Origin: Eutypella sp. D-1 | Taxonomy: Eukaryota; Ascomycota; Sordariomycetes; Xylariales; Diatrypaceae | Assembly (NCBI GenBank): GCA_023313575.1 | Contig: JAJTTP010000019.1 | Span: 372,001 to 436,000 of the forward strand | Reading direction: 5' to 3' | Length of the DNA: 64,000 nucleotides | In this document: positions 10,752 through 21,603 of the stretch, piece by piece | Layout: every line of letters begins with the position of its first letter | How positions within the stretch are numbered: the stretch's first letter is position 1 | The notes under the pieces: generated by a model | Database searches by the model: none | The model's input: only the letters and a program-made list of their open reading frames with translations | What the model was told of the DNA's origin: nothing | Position numbers and translations under genes: made by a program

Positions 10752-12940
10752 TTACTCCGTCTTGTATCCCCCCTCCTCTTCCTCGGGGGGATATACGACG
10801 ATCCTGTCGATGTCGGCGCCCTTGTAGTCGAAGCCGTTGAAGAGGCCGCCGATGGTGATGGTGTTGTCGGCGCCCGCGTCCAGCGTCAGCTGCAGCGGCG
10901 TCGACAGGATGATCCCCTTGTGCGTGTCCCTCTGGAACAGCGTCTCCACCTCCTCCGTCTTGCCGTTCACCACCACGCTGCTGATGCGGCGGAGCTGCCA
11001 CGTGCCCCCGAACCGGTCCGGCGAGCCTCCAGCTTGAAAGTGGGGATGGGGGTGTTAGCGATGAATGCTCCGAGAGAGAATGAAGGTGAGGGATGCTGGA
11101 AAGTCGGAACTTACGTTGGTCTCCGAAACCCATGTCGTCCGTGTCTAATTGGTATTTCGAGTCAGCATCAACGAGCGAGAGGTAGGCGCGAGTTGCTCAA
11201 AATGGAACCCGCTCCAAGAGAACAAGAGGCACTCACTCTGGTAGTAGAACGAGACCCATTGAGGCTTGCCGGTGCCCTCAATACCGTGGAAGGTGACCGT
11301 GCTATCGTTGCCGTAGATGCCGGTCAGGATTGCGCCGTCGCTGGCGAAGTTCTTTTCATCGAGAAGGGAAGGTGCGCGTCAGTTAGCTAGTTCGTGTCTC
11401 TGAACCGTGTGTACCAGATGTAGCGCACACGCGGGACGTGGGATGCATATAAACCTACCGCTTCTTGCTTGAAGGCGTCGCCCTCGGTCGTGGCCTCCTT
11501 TCCGTAGTACGTCTTGCCCTCGATCGGCTTCCACTCGCCGGTTTCGCTGTGCGGTGGGTGGTGGCGGTCAGTCAATTGAGCGACAGCTCAGATTCAATTA
11601 GGATGGTGGGAGGTAGGGATGGGGATGGGCTTTAATACGTACACATTGAGATCGTACACATCGTGCCACTCGACCTCAAGCGTCTTCTTCTCGTCGTCGA
11701 TGTTGACCGGTAGCCAGATATACCGGCTCTCCCAGAGGGAGTTGGAGTCCCACTACACATGCCAAGTCAGTCTGGACTACGCTATGTCTTTTTCCTTCTT
11801 GTGTGACATTGGGCGTCGCGCGTACCTGGTCGCCGAGATATAGATACGTCGTTTGCTTGGTACCCTCGATCCGCAGACTAAACCCGGATTGCGAGTTGAA
11901 GGTCCGTGTGTTCAGCGGCGAGACAATCCAAGGCTGCGACCAAGGTCCCTCGAGCGAATCAGCTCGGAAAGCGACGACGTCTAAAAGTTGTTTGGCGGCG
12001 GTTAGAAAAAGATGATAAATAATTACGCCTTTTCCCCTCCCAAACTCAGGGACATGGAGGATTCGCGACTATACGTACTATTGGGCCTGTATCCAGTCTT
12101 GTGGCTCATGAGGGCGTAGTAGCTACGGTCGGTCTGGATAATCGTCGGGGCCTCGAGGTCGTACTTGTCGAAGCGGTGGACGACCTCGTCGAGGGCGCCG
12201 ACCTCCTCGTCGAACGACGTGAGGTAGACGTCCCGCCCTTCCTTGCGGTCGCCGTTGGAGTACAGCGCGTACGAGCGACCATCCTTGTAGTCGGTGAAAA
12301 TGCCGAAGTCCTGAGACCAGTTCCCCAGCGGCGCCGTCGCGTTCTGGAACGTGTACGGCCCCGCGATGTCGTCCGCCGTCGCCAGGCCCTGCAGAAGCAG
12401 TCCGTACGTCGAGTTGTCCGCGTGCCACCACATCTAGACTTCCAGTCAGTTCTGATGAGGGCACAGCATAAGAGAGACGAAGAAGGGGGGCGGTCTTACG
12501 TGGTATTTGCCGGTCGGCTCACTATACACCACCTTGGGTCGCTGGATAATCATATCGGGCGAGAGATAGGGATGTCCTTCCTCGGATTCTATGCGGCAAA
12601 AGTCAGCCCCAAAAAGGTATTTCCTTTTTCGCCGTCCGAGACTCGGATCTGCGTGCTATGTAGGTATAGGTAGGTAAAACGTACCCAAGGCGATACCGTG
12701 GAACTCCCACGTGGCGAGGTCATCGGAGCTGTAGACGGAGACGCCGCCGCCCTCCTCCTGGCCCTCGGTCTTGTACTCTCCGAACCACCAGAACTTGCCC
12801 TCCTCGAAGACGACGCCGCCGGCGTGTGCGTTGACCAGGTTGCCATCCGTGTCTACCCACCTGCCGCCAGGAACGATGTACTTGGCGAACGCCGCCGACG
12901 CGCCCAGCAGCGCCAAAGACAGCGTCTTGGGGCCGAACAT
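10752..12940 (-). CDS. Secreted GH43 exo-beta-1,3-galactanase-like enzyme with C-terminal CBM35-like module
   Basis: Nine exons: 12940-12685, 12588-12500, 12433-12079, 11980-11826, 11752-11643, 11546-11459, 11351-11237, 11144-11115 and 11032-10752. They give 492 residues with all phases consistent. A signal peptide ends near residue 19 (LALLGASAAFAK). The GH43 five-blade propeller spans about 22-340: WVDTDGNLVNAHAGG, FWWFGEYKT, QRPKVVYSEPTGKYHMWWH, LEAPTIIQ and FNSQSGFSL. By comparison with what I recall of Phanerochaete Pc1,3Gal43A, E209 would be the general acid and Q264 the assisting glutamine; the position I expect to be Glu is Q101. Residues about 350-492 (GGTWQLRRISS, FNGFDYKGADIDRIVVY) resemble a CBM35 galactan-binding module. 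Expected role: release of galactose from the beta-1,3 chain of arabinogalactan. The sixth intron's acceptor is weak. Confidence 0.88.
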
Positions 12941-14139
12941 GGTTGATGCTGTTGTCCTCGCTCTTTATCGTCCGTCCAATTACAACAGATGCGCCGTCCA
13001 CTGTCACTGTTCCTGTCGCAGAAGCTGGCTACAGTACACGACATAAACCCGTCACCGCTCCCACAAAGGGCCGCGACTTGTTATTTATACCCTGCGCCAA
13101 GCGCGAAGCGCAATTACACCGAGGTCGTCAGGGGGGTCGGGGTCCGGGGTACGAAAGCCTCGGTGAATCTACCCCGCGAGGGCTCCAAGGTCTCCGCACG
13201 CAATTTCTCCGCACCGCTGCGTTCTTTACCCGCTGAACATATCGTCATAACGGCCTGGGCCAACTTTGGAGAGGCGGTCGTCGCAGGGTAGGGCTCTCCC
13301 CGCATGACGCTAATCTTGGCTAAACTGGTAGTGAGCCAATGCGCCTTCAAGCCAAGTCCCCCGGGCCTGTCGCCCAGAACCTCGGGTGCCCGGCTGCAGG
13401 CTACATTGGGGCTATAGAACCGTGTCTTAGGGACTATGGATAGTGGGCACGTGAGAAACATAAGAGGTTATCGGGGTCATATGTGACGAGCGGGCTCGGC
13501 AAAATCGGTAGCTTCTTTTCTAGTAAACCTCTCAAGCGTTGGACGAAATAAGTGAGCCACCACCTACAATATATCTTAGTGAGAACAGTGGTTACTTACG
13601 AACTATTCTTATATAAAAATAATTTGTAAAAGTTGAATAATCGCTTTTTATCTCTTGAGTATTATTTTATTCCTGTATTATACGGCAACAAATTACAGTT
13701 ATTAAGATTCGACTGGATTATCTTAAGCTGAACTGAGAACTCCTGATTGAAAGAGGTAGTCGGCAATTTATAAAAATGCGTTGGTATTATATTATACAGA
13801 GGCATGGTGACTGTTTCTTTCGCGGCGGGATGAAAGATATCTAAGAAAATTGTGATTAAAGTGTAAGTGTAAGAAATGTTATAAATGTGATGCTATGGTT
13901 TTTTTTGGTTTTTCTTTTGTCTTTTTAGGCCCCGGGGACTCCGAATCAGTAATAAGTAAAGTTGGAAGTTTATTCGTTTTAAAAAGGAAAGAAATGCAAT
14001 ACTAAAAATCGTTTGAACTTACTGAATGAACTTCCAATTTATCAAAACAGTTGCGGAGTATCATCTTGTTAATTACAGTGGTTCCGAGATGGCTGGATTA
14101 ATGGCGGTCATCTTTCCAGCATTATAGGTGTACGAACGA
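12941..14139. other. Promoter of GH43 gene and AT-rich patch
   Basis: The first 500 bases are the GC-balanced GH43 promoter. From about 13540 to 14060 the sequence is strongly AT- and TpA-rich with no open frame, typical of decayed or RIP-treated DNA in these fungi. No element could be recognised in it. Confidence 0.5.
13082..13089 (-). promoter_or_regulatory. TATA box of the GH43 gene
   Basis: TATAAATA on the minus strand, about 142 bases upstream of the start codon, in a position normal for a fungal secreted-enzyme promoter. Confidence 0.55.
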
Positions 14140-14600
14140 TCAGAAATGGATTCGGAGAGGTAGACATGCCGGAGATGGCAGAACCGAGCCTAAAGACAAC
14201 GCGACCGAGGATGAACATGATGACGCTCTTGGCAGCTGTCTGGACGGCCACGCCAGCGAGTGTGACAGCGGCGGCCGAGTCGGTTTGCTACGGTCCTCGT
14301 GCTTAAAATCCCGAAGAAACAGCCTACGAACATCGAGGCCGCGTTCAGTCCGAGCGCTACCATGGTGAGCTCGAAATACTCTGTGTACGACGGTATGATG
14401 TTTACCTCGTGCATGGTCGAAACATAGTAGCCATTAGCCTGCGAAGCTTTTAGGGGACGGTGGTGATTAGTACCTGCGGATATTAGTCCCCCGCTTTGTG
14501 TGTTGCGAGCTGACTCACGGCCTTCTGGGTATGTTCCCCGAGGTAGATCATCAAGCACAGGATAATTGAAGACTTCGGCACCCACGTAGTCATCCCTGTC
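14140..14600 (-). pseudogene. Decayed MFS sugar-transporter gene (N-terminal fragment)
   Basis: On the minus strand the frame ANGYYVSTMHEVNIIPSYTE, then YFELT and LGLNAASMFVGCFFG, matches TM1, the first loop and TM2 of fungal hexose transporters (family pattern NGYDGSMM...PSYxxYF). It continues NRLGRR and then breaks: a frameshift near 14270 puts the rest in another frame, reading AAAVTLAGVAVQTAAK, then SVIMFILGRVVFRLGSAISG (TM3-TM4). Similarity stops near 14145, so about two thirds of a roughly 520-residue transporter is absent. A possible first exon (WVPKSSIILCLMIYLG) lies just upstream, with an acceptor CTTCGCAG before GCTAATGG. The expected aspartate after GY is Tyr. Frameshift plus truncation indicate a dead gene, not a sequencing slip alone. 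Confidence 0.75.
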
Positions 14601-15904
14601 CCTGTATGCGTGTACCTCAGCATGATGAAGCGTTGTTGCCTATATAATCCAGGATGGTAAAACTGGCAATTCAGGAGAGTAGCTGTATTTAGATCCCCTG
14701 AGACGAGGCTTTGTAGCCAAGAGACTTCTGCGCGTAGTCCCATGCGCATGTACTAGATTGAAAAAAAAAAGGTTGACTTGGTTGGGAAGAGAAAATGGTC
14801 CTGTTACGGCTAAAGCGAAAAGCTGGTGTATGTTGATCTCTTCCTCCTGTCTCATCATTCCTTCTCCAGAGACAGTGAGGTCTGTATGAGCAAGGGGGGC
14901 ACTCGCACACACTTGAGGAAGGCTCCACGTCCACCATCACCCTAAATTCAGACCCGTACGAGGTATTCAGAAGCTGCGTGCAATTTCATAGTGTGTACAA
15001 ATACGTTACTAGTAACGGCTTATCCGTGCTATGTTTTATGTTATGTCAAAATAGATCACATGATGAAGTCAACTCCCTTCCGTTTACACGCCTTTCTAAG
15101 CTATTCGTATTGTGCAGGGCTTAGAAGGTTCTGTCCAGTCACTTAAAGCGGTAAGCCACTCTCTCACTTGTTGGTAGCACATATTAAGGATTACTAATGG
15201 TCTACCTAGGTAGGCAGATACATCGCGGCGCATTATCCAGTGGAGAAGAATTCTACCGAATGCCTGTGCCTTACTTCAATTCCCCATTTATAACAAACAT
15301 GAAATTTAACAGGAGACTTTCAATAAACCCGTGATGATGAGTAAACGGGACATATAGTAGACTAGGGATAGCATGCTATATAATCACTCCAAAGACAAGA
15401 ATAAATAATAGGGCAGATATGATGCAGTTAATATGAGCTACAAACGATCATTGTTTTAAAAGCCAAGCTCATTTCGTCCAGGAAATGCCACTTTTATAAC
15501 GTTAAGATCTGGTATGTATTTGTTACGTTTCAAAATAGTAGTTATCACAAGGATACCTTCTATTACAAAACAGGGGTAGATAGGGGCCAGGCACTGTCAC
15601 GTGATAATATCAGATCAGGGGCTCAAATGACAATCTGCCCCCCGCCCACCCTTATCTGTAGGCTTTGATAGACCAAAATTCACTATAAGTAGGGGATAGT
15701 GTTTGATAACTATTCATTCTATATCCCTAATATCGAGATTATTGATTCACAGTGTCTTCTCGGCTTCTGTCTCACCCTGCACGAAAACCTCTGACAGGCA
15801 CTTTAATCTTCGTGTTCAAATAGCCAGCATTGCAGTATCCGTTCTAATGGCATTCCGGAAGGCATAAGATGAAACACGCGTACATAGTAGCTTTTTGGTC
15901 AACT
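14601..15904. other. AT-rich gap between the two relics
   Basis: No coding frame recognised. It holds one perfect 12-bp palindrome of the CTACCTAGGTAG type (15202-15213). Composition is AT-rich. Confidence 0.5.
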
Positions 15905-16600
15905 CAATACTGTTCAGTCGGGGAGATTAGAATATTGGTGGATATCATCAGTGCAGGCAATCCAACCAACACCGCCCACCAATAGACACCTGTCTGTGCA
16001 ATATTGGACGGTGTGTCGTCACCATTACCTTCAAATATATTGAATAACTAGTAAAAGCCTGTCGTAAAACCTATCTGGAAACACTTTGAAGGATTCAACT
16101 GTGGTCGAAAAACTGAGGCATGTACCTCGCCGCCTTGTTTATGAGGACAATGATAAGACTAAACAATATCACACCATGACGATCGCTGACATATATACGC
16201 ACCTTTCTTCGCACCAGTCCCCTCAGCTCGCTAAATGCGCCACCTTCATGTAATGAATGCGTGTTATCCTGAGTTGTATTCTGCCGGGGCTCGGTATATT
16301 TTATATACGGAGGCCTTGTAATGTCACATTATTCAACTGTTCCATGAAGGCTACTGGAGAGGACGGCCGCACTTCATTATCCGACGCATCAGTAGCAGCA
16401 ATCCATGTTGCCCCTAGTAACTGTGTCACTTAGTCAAATGGTAACTGAAGCACCGGCAATAGAATATTTGATCCATTGCTTGGCCAATAGCCTAATTTAT
16501 ACATCAGTATGGCGTGTCTACTAAAGACTGCGATAGCAGCTTCTGCATATAGGAGGGTTCCGACCACAATAGCTAACGAGTCTGATCCTTAAATCAGTGA
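15905..16600 (-). pseudogene. Decayed membrane-transporter (MFS-like) gene
   Basis: Several hydrophobic and loop-like segments appear in order on the minus strand but in different frames with stops between them: VVGTLLYAEAAIAVFS (around 16560), LLGATWIAATDAS followed by SPVAFMEQLNN (around 16400), FSELRGLVRRK followed after a possible GTGCGT intron by LIIVLINKAARYMPQFFDHS (around 16120-16230), and GVYWWAVLVGLPALMIST (around 15960). The order hydrophobic helix, polar loop, SELRGLVRRK-type loop, helix, resembles the middle part of fungal MFS-1 drug or siderophore transporters. No continuous protein can be built with canonical splicing, so it is called a relic. The family is less certain than for the neighbour at 14140. 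Confidence 0.4.
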
Positions 16601-19600
16601 GACCTACTAGTATCACTGTCAAGCAATAAACTAGGAGTTATGAGGAGCTTCTGCTTACCCTACTCCGAAACCTGGATACGTACGTACTCATCACCGGGAA
16701 CTTTGCATAAAATATCATTTGGCCGATTACCTGCCCCGGGGTGACATAAAGTTGGAAGGCGAAGCCAACCATTTGTCATCACTTCTTATAGTCGTCGATA
16801 AGTGCTCGGGCGGACTAAGATGCACAACGCTCTGGCGGCTTAGACGTGACGACAAAGATGACGGTTCAGCTGCGCAACATGACCAACACATTAACAGCGA
16901 TTGCTGATAAACTATAGAAAATATACATGCTTAGAGTCCTACGTAATCACAGAGTTGAACAAGAAAAGAAACCATACTCATCACATGATTGAGTCTCCAT
17001 GTACCACACCTTTAGAGAAGGCCAAAAAGTCACATCATATGTCAATTATGGTGCTTACCTAATGCGCGGGTTCAGATTGTCATTGCTCATTCGATTTACT
17101 CAAAATAAGATACTAACTAGAGATATATGTACACTTCGTCTGAGACAACAGGAGGAAGTCGTTGATATACTAAATAATTAAACAGTTAGTTATATTAGTC
17201 CCCTACGCCCCTTCGGAGCCAGCAGCCTTTTCAGGCAGCTGAGAAGAGCTGTCCGCGTTTCAGAGTAAGTGGTGCGCCCCACTTCAGACCGACTGTGGCC
17301 AACCAGCGGCGTCCTCCGCCCCAGCTAACCGGTTCTCCACCTAGCAGTATAAGGTAGGTCGTCGACTGCGCAGAGACCAAGACAGGCAGTAGGTTGTAAG
17401 GAAGTAGCAATAAGGTAGTGGGTATGCAACGCCGGCACTGAAGATCTTACCCGGTCATGGGTAATGCCTTTCTTTTTCTCCTATACGCCTGCCTGTACCT
17501 GCATGGCGGGGCGGAGAACCCGGCAGAGAAACATGTGTAAAAATAGTTACACAGGATGTATGCGGCGGCGGCACAATGCCGGGCTTGGGTGCTGCATCAC
17601 CCTACTCACCTACCATACCCCGGCTGGCTGCCAAGCAGGCCTTCCTCTTCGCCTACCGTTCCCATATCTGACATTGACCTCGGCAAGGCTGGGCAGATAA
17701 GTACGTAAGATAGGCTGTCCGAGCTCTACTTACCTGCCTACGAGGGATGCGGCTGTGACGCATATATGGGGTGTTCATGACTTGTTCCTGCGTTCTCATC
17801 GGATCACGTTGGACCGATATTGACACTAGAGATAGCCTGCCAGATGAGGAAATCAATAGACCCGAAGTACAGAGAACACGTGCTGCTTACTCTCCATGCA
17901 CGAGTCTTTGATTATCGAAAAAAAAAAAAATTCACAATTACGACAAGCACAAGAGACCATTTTTGTGAGTTTGAAGAAACATGGGGTTGTTGTGCACTAT
18001 TCCCGACGAGTCAGAGGCGACAGGGCGTGGTCGAAGGCCATCTGAAACAGTTCCCAAGCGGCTCTTCTGAAGCTTCAAGGTTGACCTGGCAGTCCTAAAT
18101 GCCACTAATCCTGATCCCGGTAGCCTATCACGAAATAAATATAGGTAGATACCTGCTGTCTTGAGTCGGAGATTACGGGTGTAGATGTTTTCTAGGACCA
18201 AGATGTGACGGAGCCGACTCAGCGGCTGGCTCCGAGGATTAACGCTTCCGCTTTCAGCCGCCATCAGCCGCCTGTCTTGAGGATGAGACTAGCCGCGAAA
18301 AGGAGTTGGAAGTAAGGGATGCTTGCTGGCAAGCAGTAGCTAACGGTGAATGGAAATCGAGGCGGAGACATATGCGTAACATACGGAAGTATCTCGGCAC
18401 AGCTTACCGGAAAATCGTTATGTTGGCGGATAAATGATGGAGACGTTGACATTGGCGATATGGCTTAGGTAACAACTCTATATTAAAAGTACTGGATCTG
18501 GCTGACATCGTAACGTGGTAGGGTAAGGTCAGGGAACCTATCTGACAGTATTCCAATATTCCAAGAGTAAATGCTGAGAAATGCTACTACGTATGTAAGG
18601 ACTTTTTAAAAAAAGAGAAAAATCACGGCCGGTCTTGACATCACTGGTAATAAGGGCGCACATCACCATTTTAACAGTGAGCACTCGCATATGCTCCGCA
18701 TAGGTATCCCTAACAGCCCCGTGCTGCCGCCTTCCGAACGTGACAGATTCTATGCCGATCCCAGTGGGCTGGTTAGCTGGGGCTGCTGGGTTCCCTCCCC
18801 CTTCTGTTACTTGCCTAATCCGGTAAGTACTTTAGCAAAGGCACCAGTTAAGATACATACTTAGGTAGCGGCGGATTGGTCGGGTAAGACGTGGCGCATG
18901 CACTTGCGAACTTTAATAACTTTATCAAGTTGCACTACCTAAAGTTAGCTAAAGCTAGGTGCTGTGCCACAGAGCCTCTTGAGCCCAGCTCTCAGCCAAC
19001 CAAGAAGCTTCATGGAAGCTTTTCCAGGTACACATGTTTAAGACACCAGACTACCGGACGATCTAGGCCGCCGTTTCTTGTGTCGTTACCACCGTTCACA
19101 CCAACGCCCGTTTCACAGGGTGTTCGCACCTCTCATTGGTCCCCCGACTTCGCATGTGAGGGAGATTACCAAATTGGGGGGTTCATGGAGAAGGGATGAT
19201 TTGGGCGTGTATCAGTCACTCTGCGAAAGAAAAAGTCCCTACCTACTCAATGAGGTATTGTAAGGTTGAGTAAGGTCGGATAATGTCTGTCTTAATTGGC
19301 TGCCTGTGGCTTGGGCTGTGCCTTTCCGGAATTCAGTCACTAAAAGTTCCTGGTGTTCGCAAGCCCGAACGGGAAGGTACTTGACGAATATACGGAGCAT
19401 GAGTGAGTACTTTCATCGTATGCAGCACGGAGAAGAAAAAAGATGTGATGCGGCCTGGTCGCCCGTTGTCCGTCCGCGGCCTTAGTTACCATCTCATCCC
19501 CCGAAGGGCCTAACGTGCTTGCTATCCCGCAATTCCGAATTCTCCATGTTCCATGCTCCATGTGGGACACATCAACTCGGAATTGTATATGCTTACTTGG

Positions 19601-20220
19601 TGGGTAAGATGGGTTGGCATGAACTGGGGTGAAGGAGGGAAGCCGCAGAGCCCAGCTACACAGCCAGGAGGGCAATGTACCAGTTCGCAACGTTCCTTCG
19701 CCGTGTCGATCATCAGATCAGATCGAGCAGGTTAGACAGGTAAGCAAGGACAGGACCAGGGGTGAATGAGGGGGTGAGCAACTGGTAACGAGATGTTTCG
19801 TTTCGTCTCATCTTGTGGGTACCGCTGTGGTGTGTTGGGCCATGCTATACAGCGTATGACTGCGTTTATATATATCGCAAGTCCATCCCGCTATTCTCCA
19901 TTTCCCCCCTCTCATATTCTGTTCATCACAGAGATACCATATACCCTTTTCTTTTTTTTCTTCTTTTAGGTAGTAGGTCTACGGCTTTCAGTTCTGGGTT
20001 TGAGAACTGCCATTCCTTTCTATAGGCTGTGTCTATCATTCCTTTCGATTCACGCCTTAACATTCCCTTTCCGCCATAACGGAACGCTGTCGGACAACAA
20101 AAGTGACCCTATATACATTCATTAGCCATATCGGCCCTTAGCCCTTGTCGGAATATCAGATCTCGAGAGAACACAGCACATCGAGCACACAAACAGAAAA
20201 ACGAAAACAAAACCAACAAA
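16601..20220. other. Gap of 3.6 kb upstream of the GH64 gene
   Basis: No gene recognised. The first 500 bases may contain more of the transporter relic on the minus strand (a short frame starting MVGFAFQLYVTPG ends in a donor-like GTAATC near 16730). The last 500 bases are the CT-rich promoter and leader of the GH64 gene. Confidence 0.45.
19865..19875 (+). promoter_or_regulatory. TATA-like box of the GH64 gene
   Basis: TTTATATATAT about 345 bases upstream of the start codon, followed by a CT-rich initiator region (about 19885-20080) and an A-rich leader directly before the ATG. Confidence 0.4.
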
Positions 20221-21603
20221 ATGAGAGGCTTCTACGGACTAGCGATGGCCGCGGCCACGTCGTTCATTTCCCAGACGCTGGCGGTGCCCGTCACGGTGAA
20301 GCCGGGCGGTGCTAACAAGCTGATCATCACCAAGGAGAACACCCTGAACGGGACGCACGTGCCTAGTCCGGAGGAGCAGAAGCTGGCCAACGTCAACGCG
20401 GGCGAGCCGCTGGTTATCTCCATGGCCAACAACTTCGGCGGCGAGCTCTTCGCCTACGTCACCGCCAAGGACCCGAGCGGCGCCGTCGTTATGCTCCAGA
20501 GCGACGGCAGCTGGTACTTCCCCGACCCCGCGGGCAGCGCCGAGCCCATCGAGGTTGACGCCGACGTAGCGATCCCGTTGAACGGCCAGGGTGAGAGCAC
20601 GGACATCACTGTTCCCGACTACGTGACCTCGGGTCGTGTGTGGGTCGCCGAGGGCAAGCTGCAGTTTTTCACCGTCGTCGACGGTGACGGCAACCCACAG
20701 CTGGTGCAGCCGTCGGCGGCCAACCCGGAGGACCCCTCTGCGGCCGTCAACTGGGGCTTCGTCGAGTTGACCAACACCGAGGAGGCCGGTATCTGGGCTA
20801 ACATCTCCTTCGTCGACTTTGTCGGCCTGATCCTCGGCATGAAGCTCACCCTCGGCAACGGCGAGTCCCAGACCGTCCAGGGCCTGTCCGGCGACGCTCT
20901 TCCCAAGATCTGCGAGGGTCTAGAGGCCCAGTCTGCCGAAGACGGCCAGCCCTGGGGCGAAATGTGCGTCAAGGATGCCGAGGGTAACCCCCTCCGTGTC
21001 ATGGCCCCTAACATGTACGTCGCCAACAACCCGGGCGCCCAGGACGGCTACTACGACGAGTACATCGAGCAGGTCTGGGAGAAGTACTCGCAGGAGGACC
21101 TCACGATCAACACGCAGGGTGAGGCTGGCGAGGTCAAGTGCCGCGTCGAGGGTGACGAGCTCACCTGCGAGGGCGACAACCGCGGATACGTGAAGCCGAC
21201 CGTGCTGGATATCTGGGGCTGCAACAGCGGACCGTTCACCGTTCAGGAGGGCGACAACGGTGTGCACGAGGCTATCGTTCCGCGCCTCTGCGCCGCCTTC
21301 CACCGTACCACCCTGCTTATGGAGGGCGGTAACGTCCAGCCGGGCCTCAGCTCTGACGCCTACTACACCAACAACCCCACCAGCCACTACAGCCGCCTGG
21401 TACACGAGAACGAGGTCGATGGTCTCGGCTACGCCTTCTCCTACGATGATGTCAACCCTGACGGCGAGAACGCCGCCGGTGTCGTCTCTGGCCCCGACCC
21501 CAAGGTCCTTGAGGTCATCATCGGCGGCTTCGCCAGCAACTCCACTGCCGTCTCCCGCCGCGCCCCCAAGAACAGGCTCACCAAGCTTTCGGTCGCCGTA
21601 TAA
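20221..21603 (+). CDS. Secreted GH64 endo-beta-1,3-glucanase
   Basis: Single exon, 460 residues. The signal peptide ends near residue 21 (ISQTLAVPVTV). The body is the GH64 thaumatin-like fold: LVISMANNFGGELFAYV near 64-80, WGFVELT with E182, and NISFVDFVGLILGM with D199. By position these correspond to the catalytic Glu/Asp pair of laminaripentaose-producing beta-1,3-glucanase. Conserved cysteines occur in KICEGL, EMCVK, VKCRV, LTCEG, WGCNSG and PRLCAAFHR. The C-terminus (residues about 445-460) is basic and not part of the fold. Function: cleavage of beta-1,3-glucan outside the cell, either the fungus's own wall or that of other fungi. Codon use is strongly biased to C/G third positions, suggesting high expression. 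The start is supported by the A-rich AACAAAATG context. Confidence 0.92.
   Translation: MRGFYGLAMAAATSFISQTLAVPVTVKPGGANKLIITKENTLNGTHVPSPEEQKLANVNAGEPLVISMANNFGGELFAYVTAKDPSGAVVMLQSDGSWYFPDPAGSAEPIEVDADVAIPLNGQGESTDITVPDYVTSGRVWVAEGKLQFFTVVDGDGNPQLVQPSAANPEDPSAAVNWGFVELTNTEEAGIWANISFVDFVGLILGMKLTLGNGESQTVQGLSGDALPKICEGLEAQSAEDGQPWGEMCVKDAEGNPLRVMAPNMYVANNPGAQDGYYDEYIEQVWEKYSQEDLTINTQGEAGEVKCRVEGDELTCEGDNRGYVKPTVLDIWGCNSGPFTVQEGDNGVHEAIVPRLCAAFHRTTLLMEGGNVQPGLSSDAYYTNNPTSHYSRLVHENEVDGLGYAFSYDDVNPDGENAAGVVSGPDPKVLEVIIGGFASNSTAVSRRAPKNRLTKLSVAV

Noticed and set aside
13540..14060. AT-rich patch as a transposon remnant
   Set aside because: No terminal repeats, target-site duplication or transposase-like peptide could be seen; it may only be decayed DNA.
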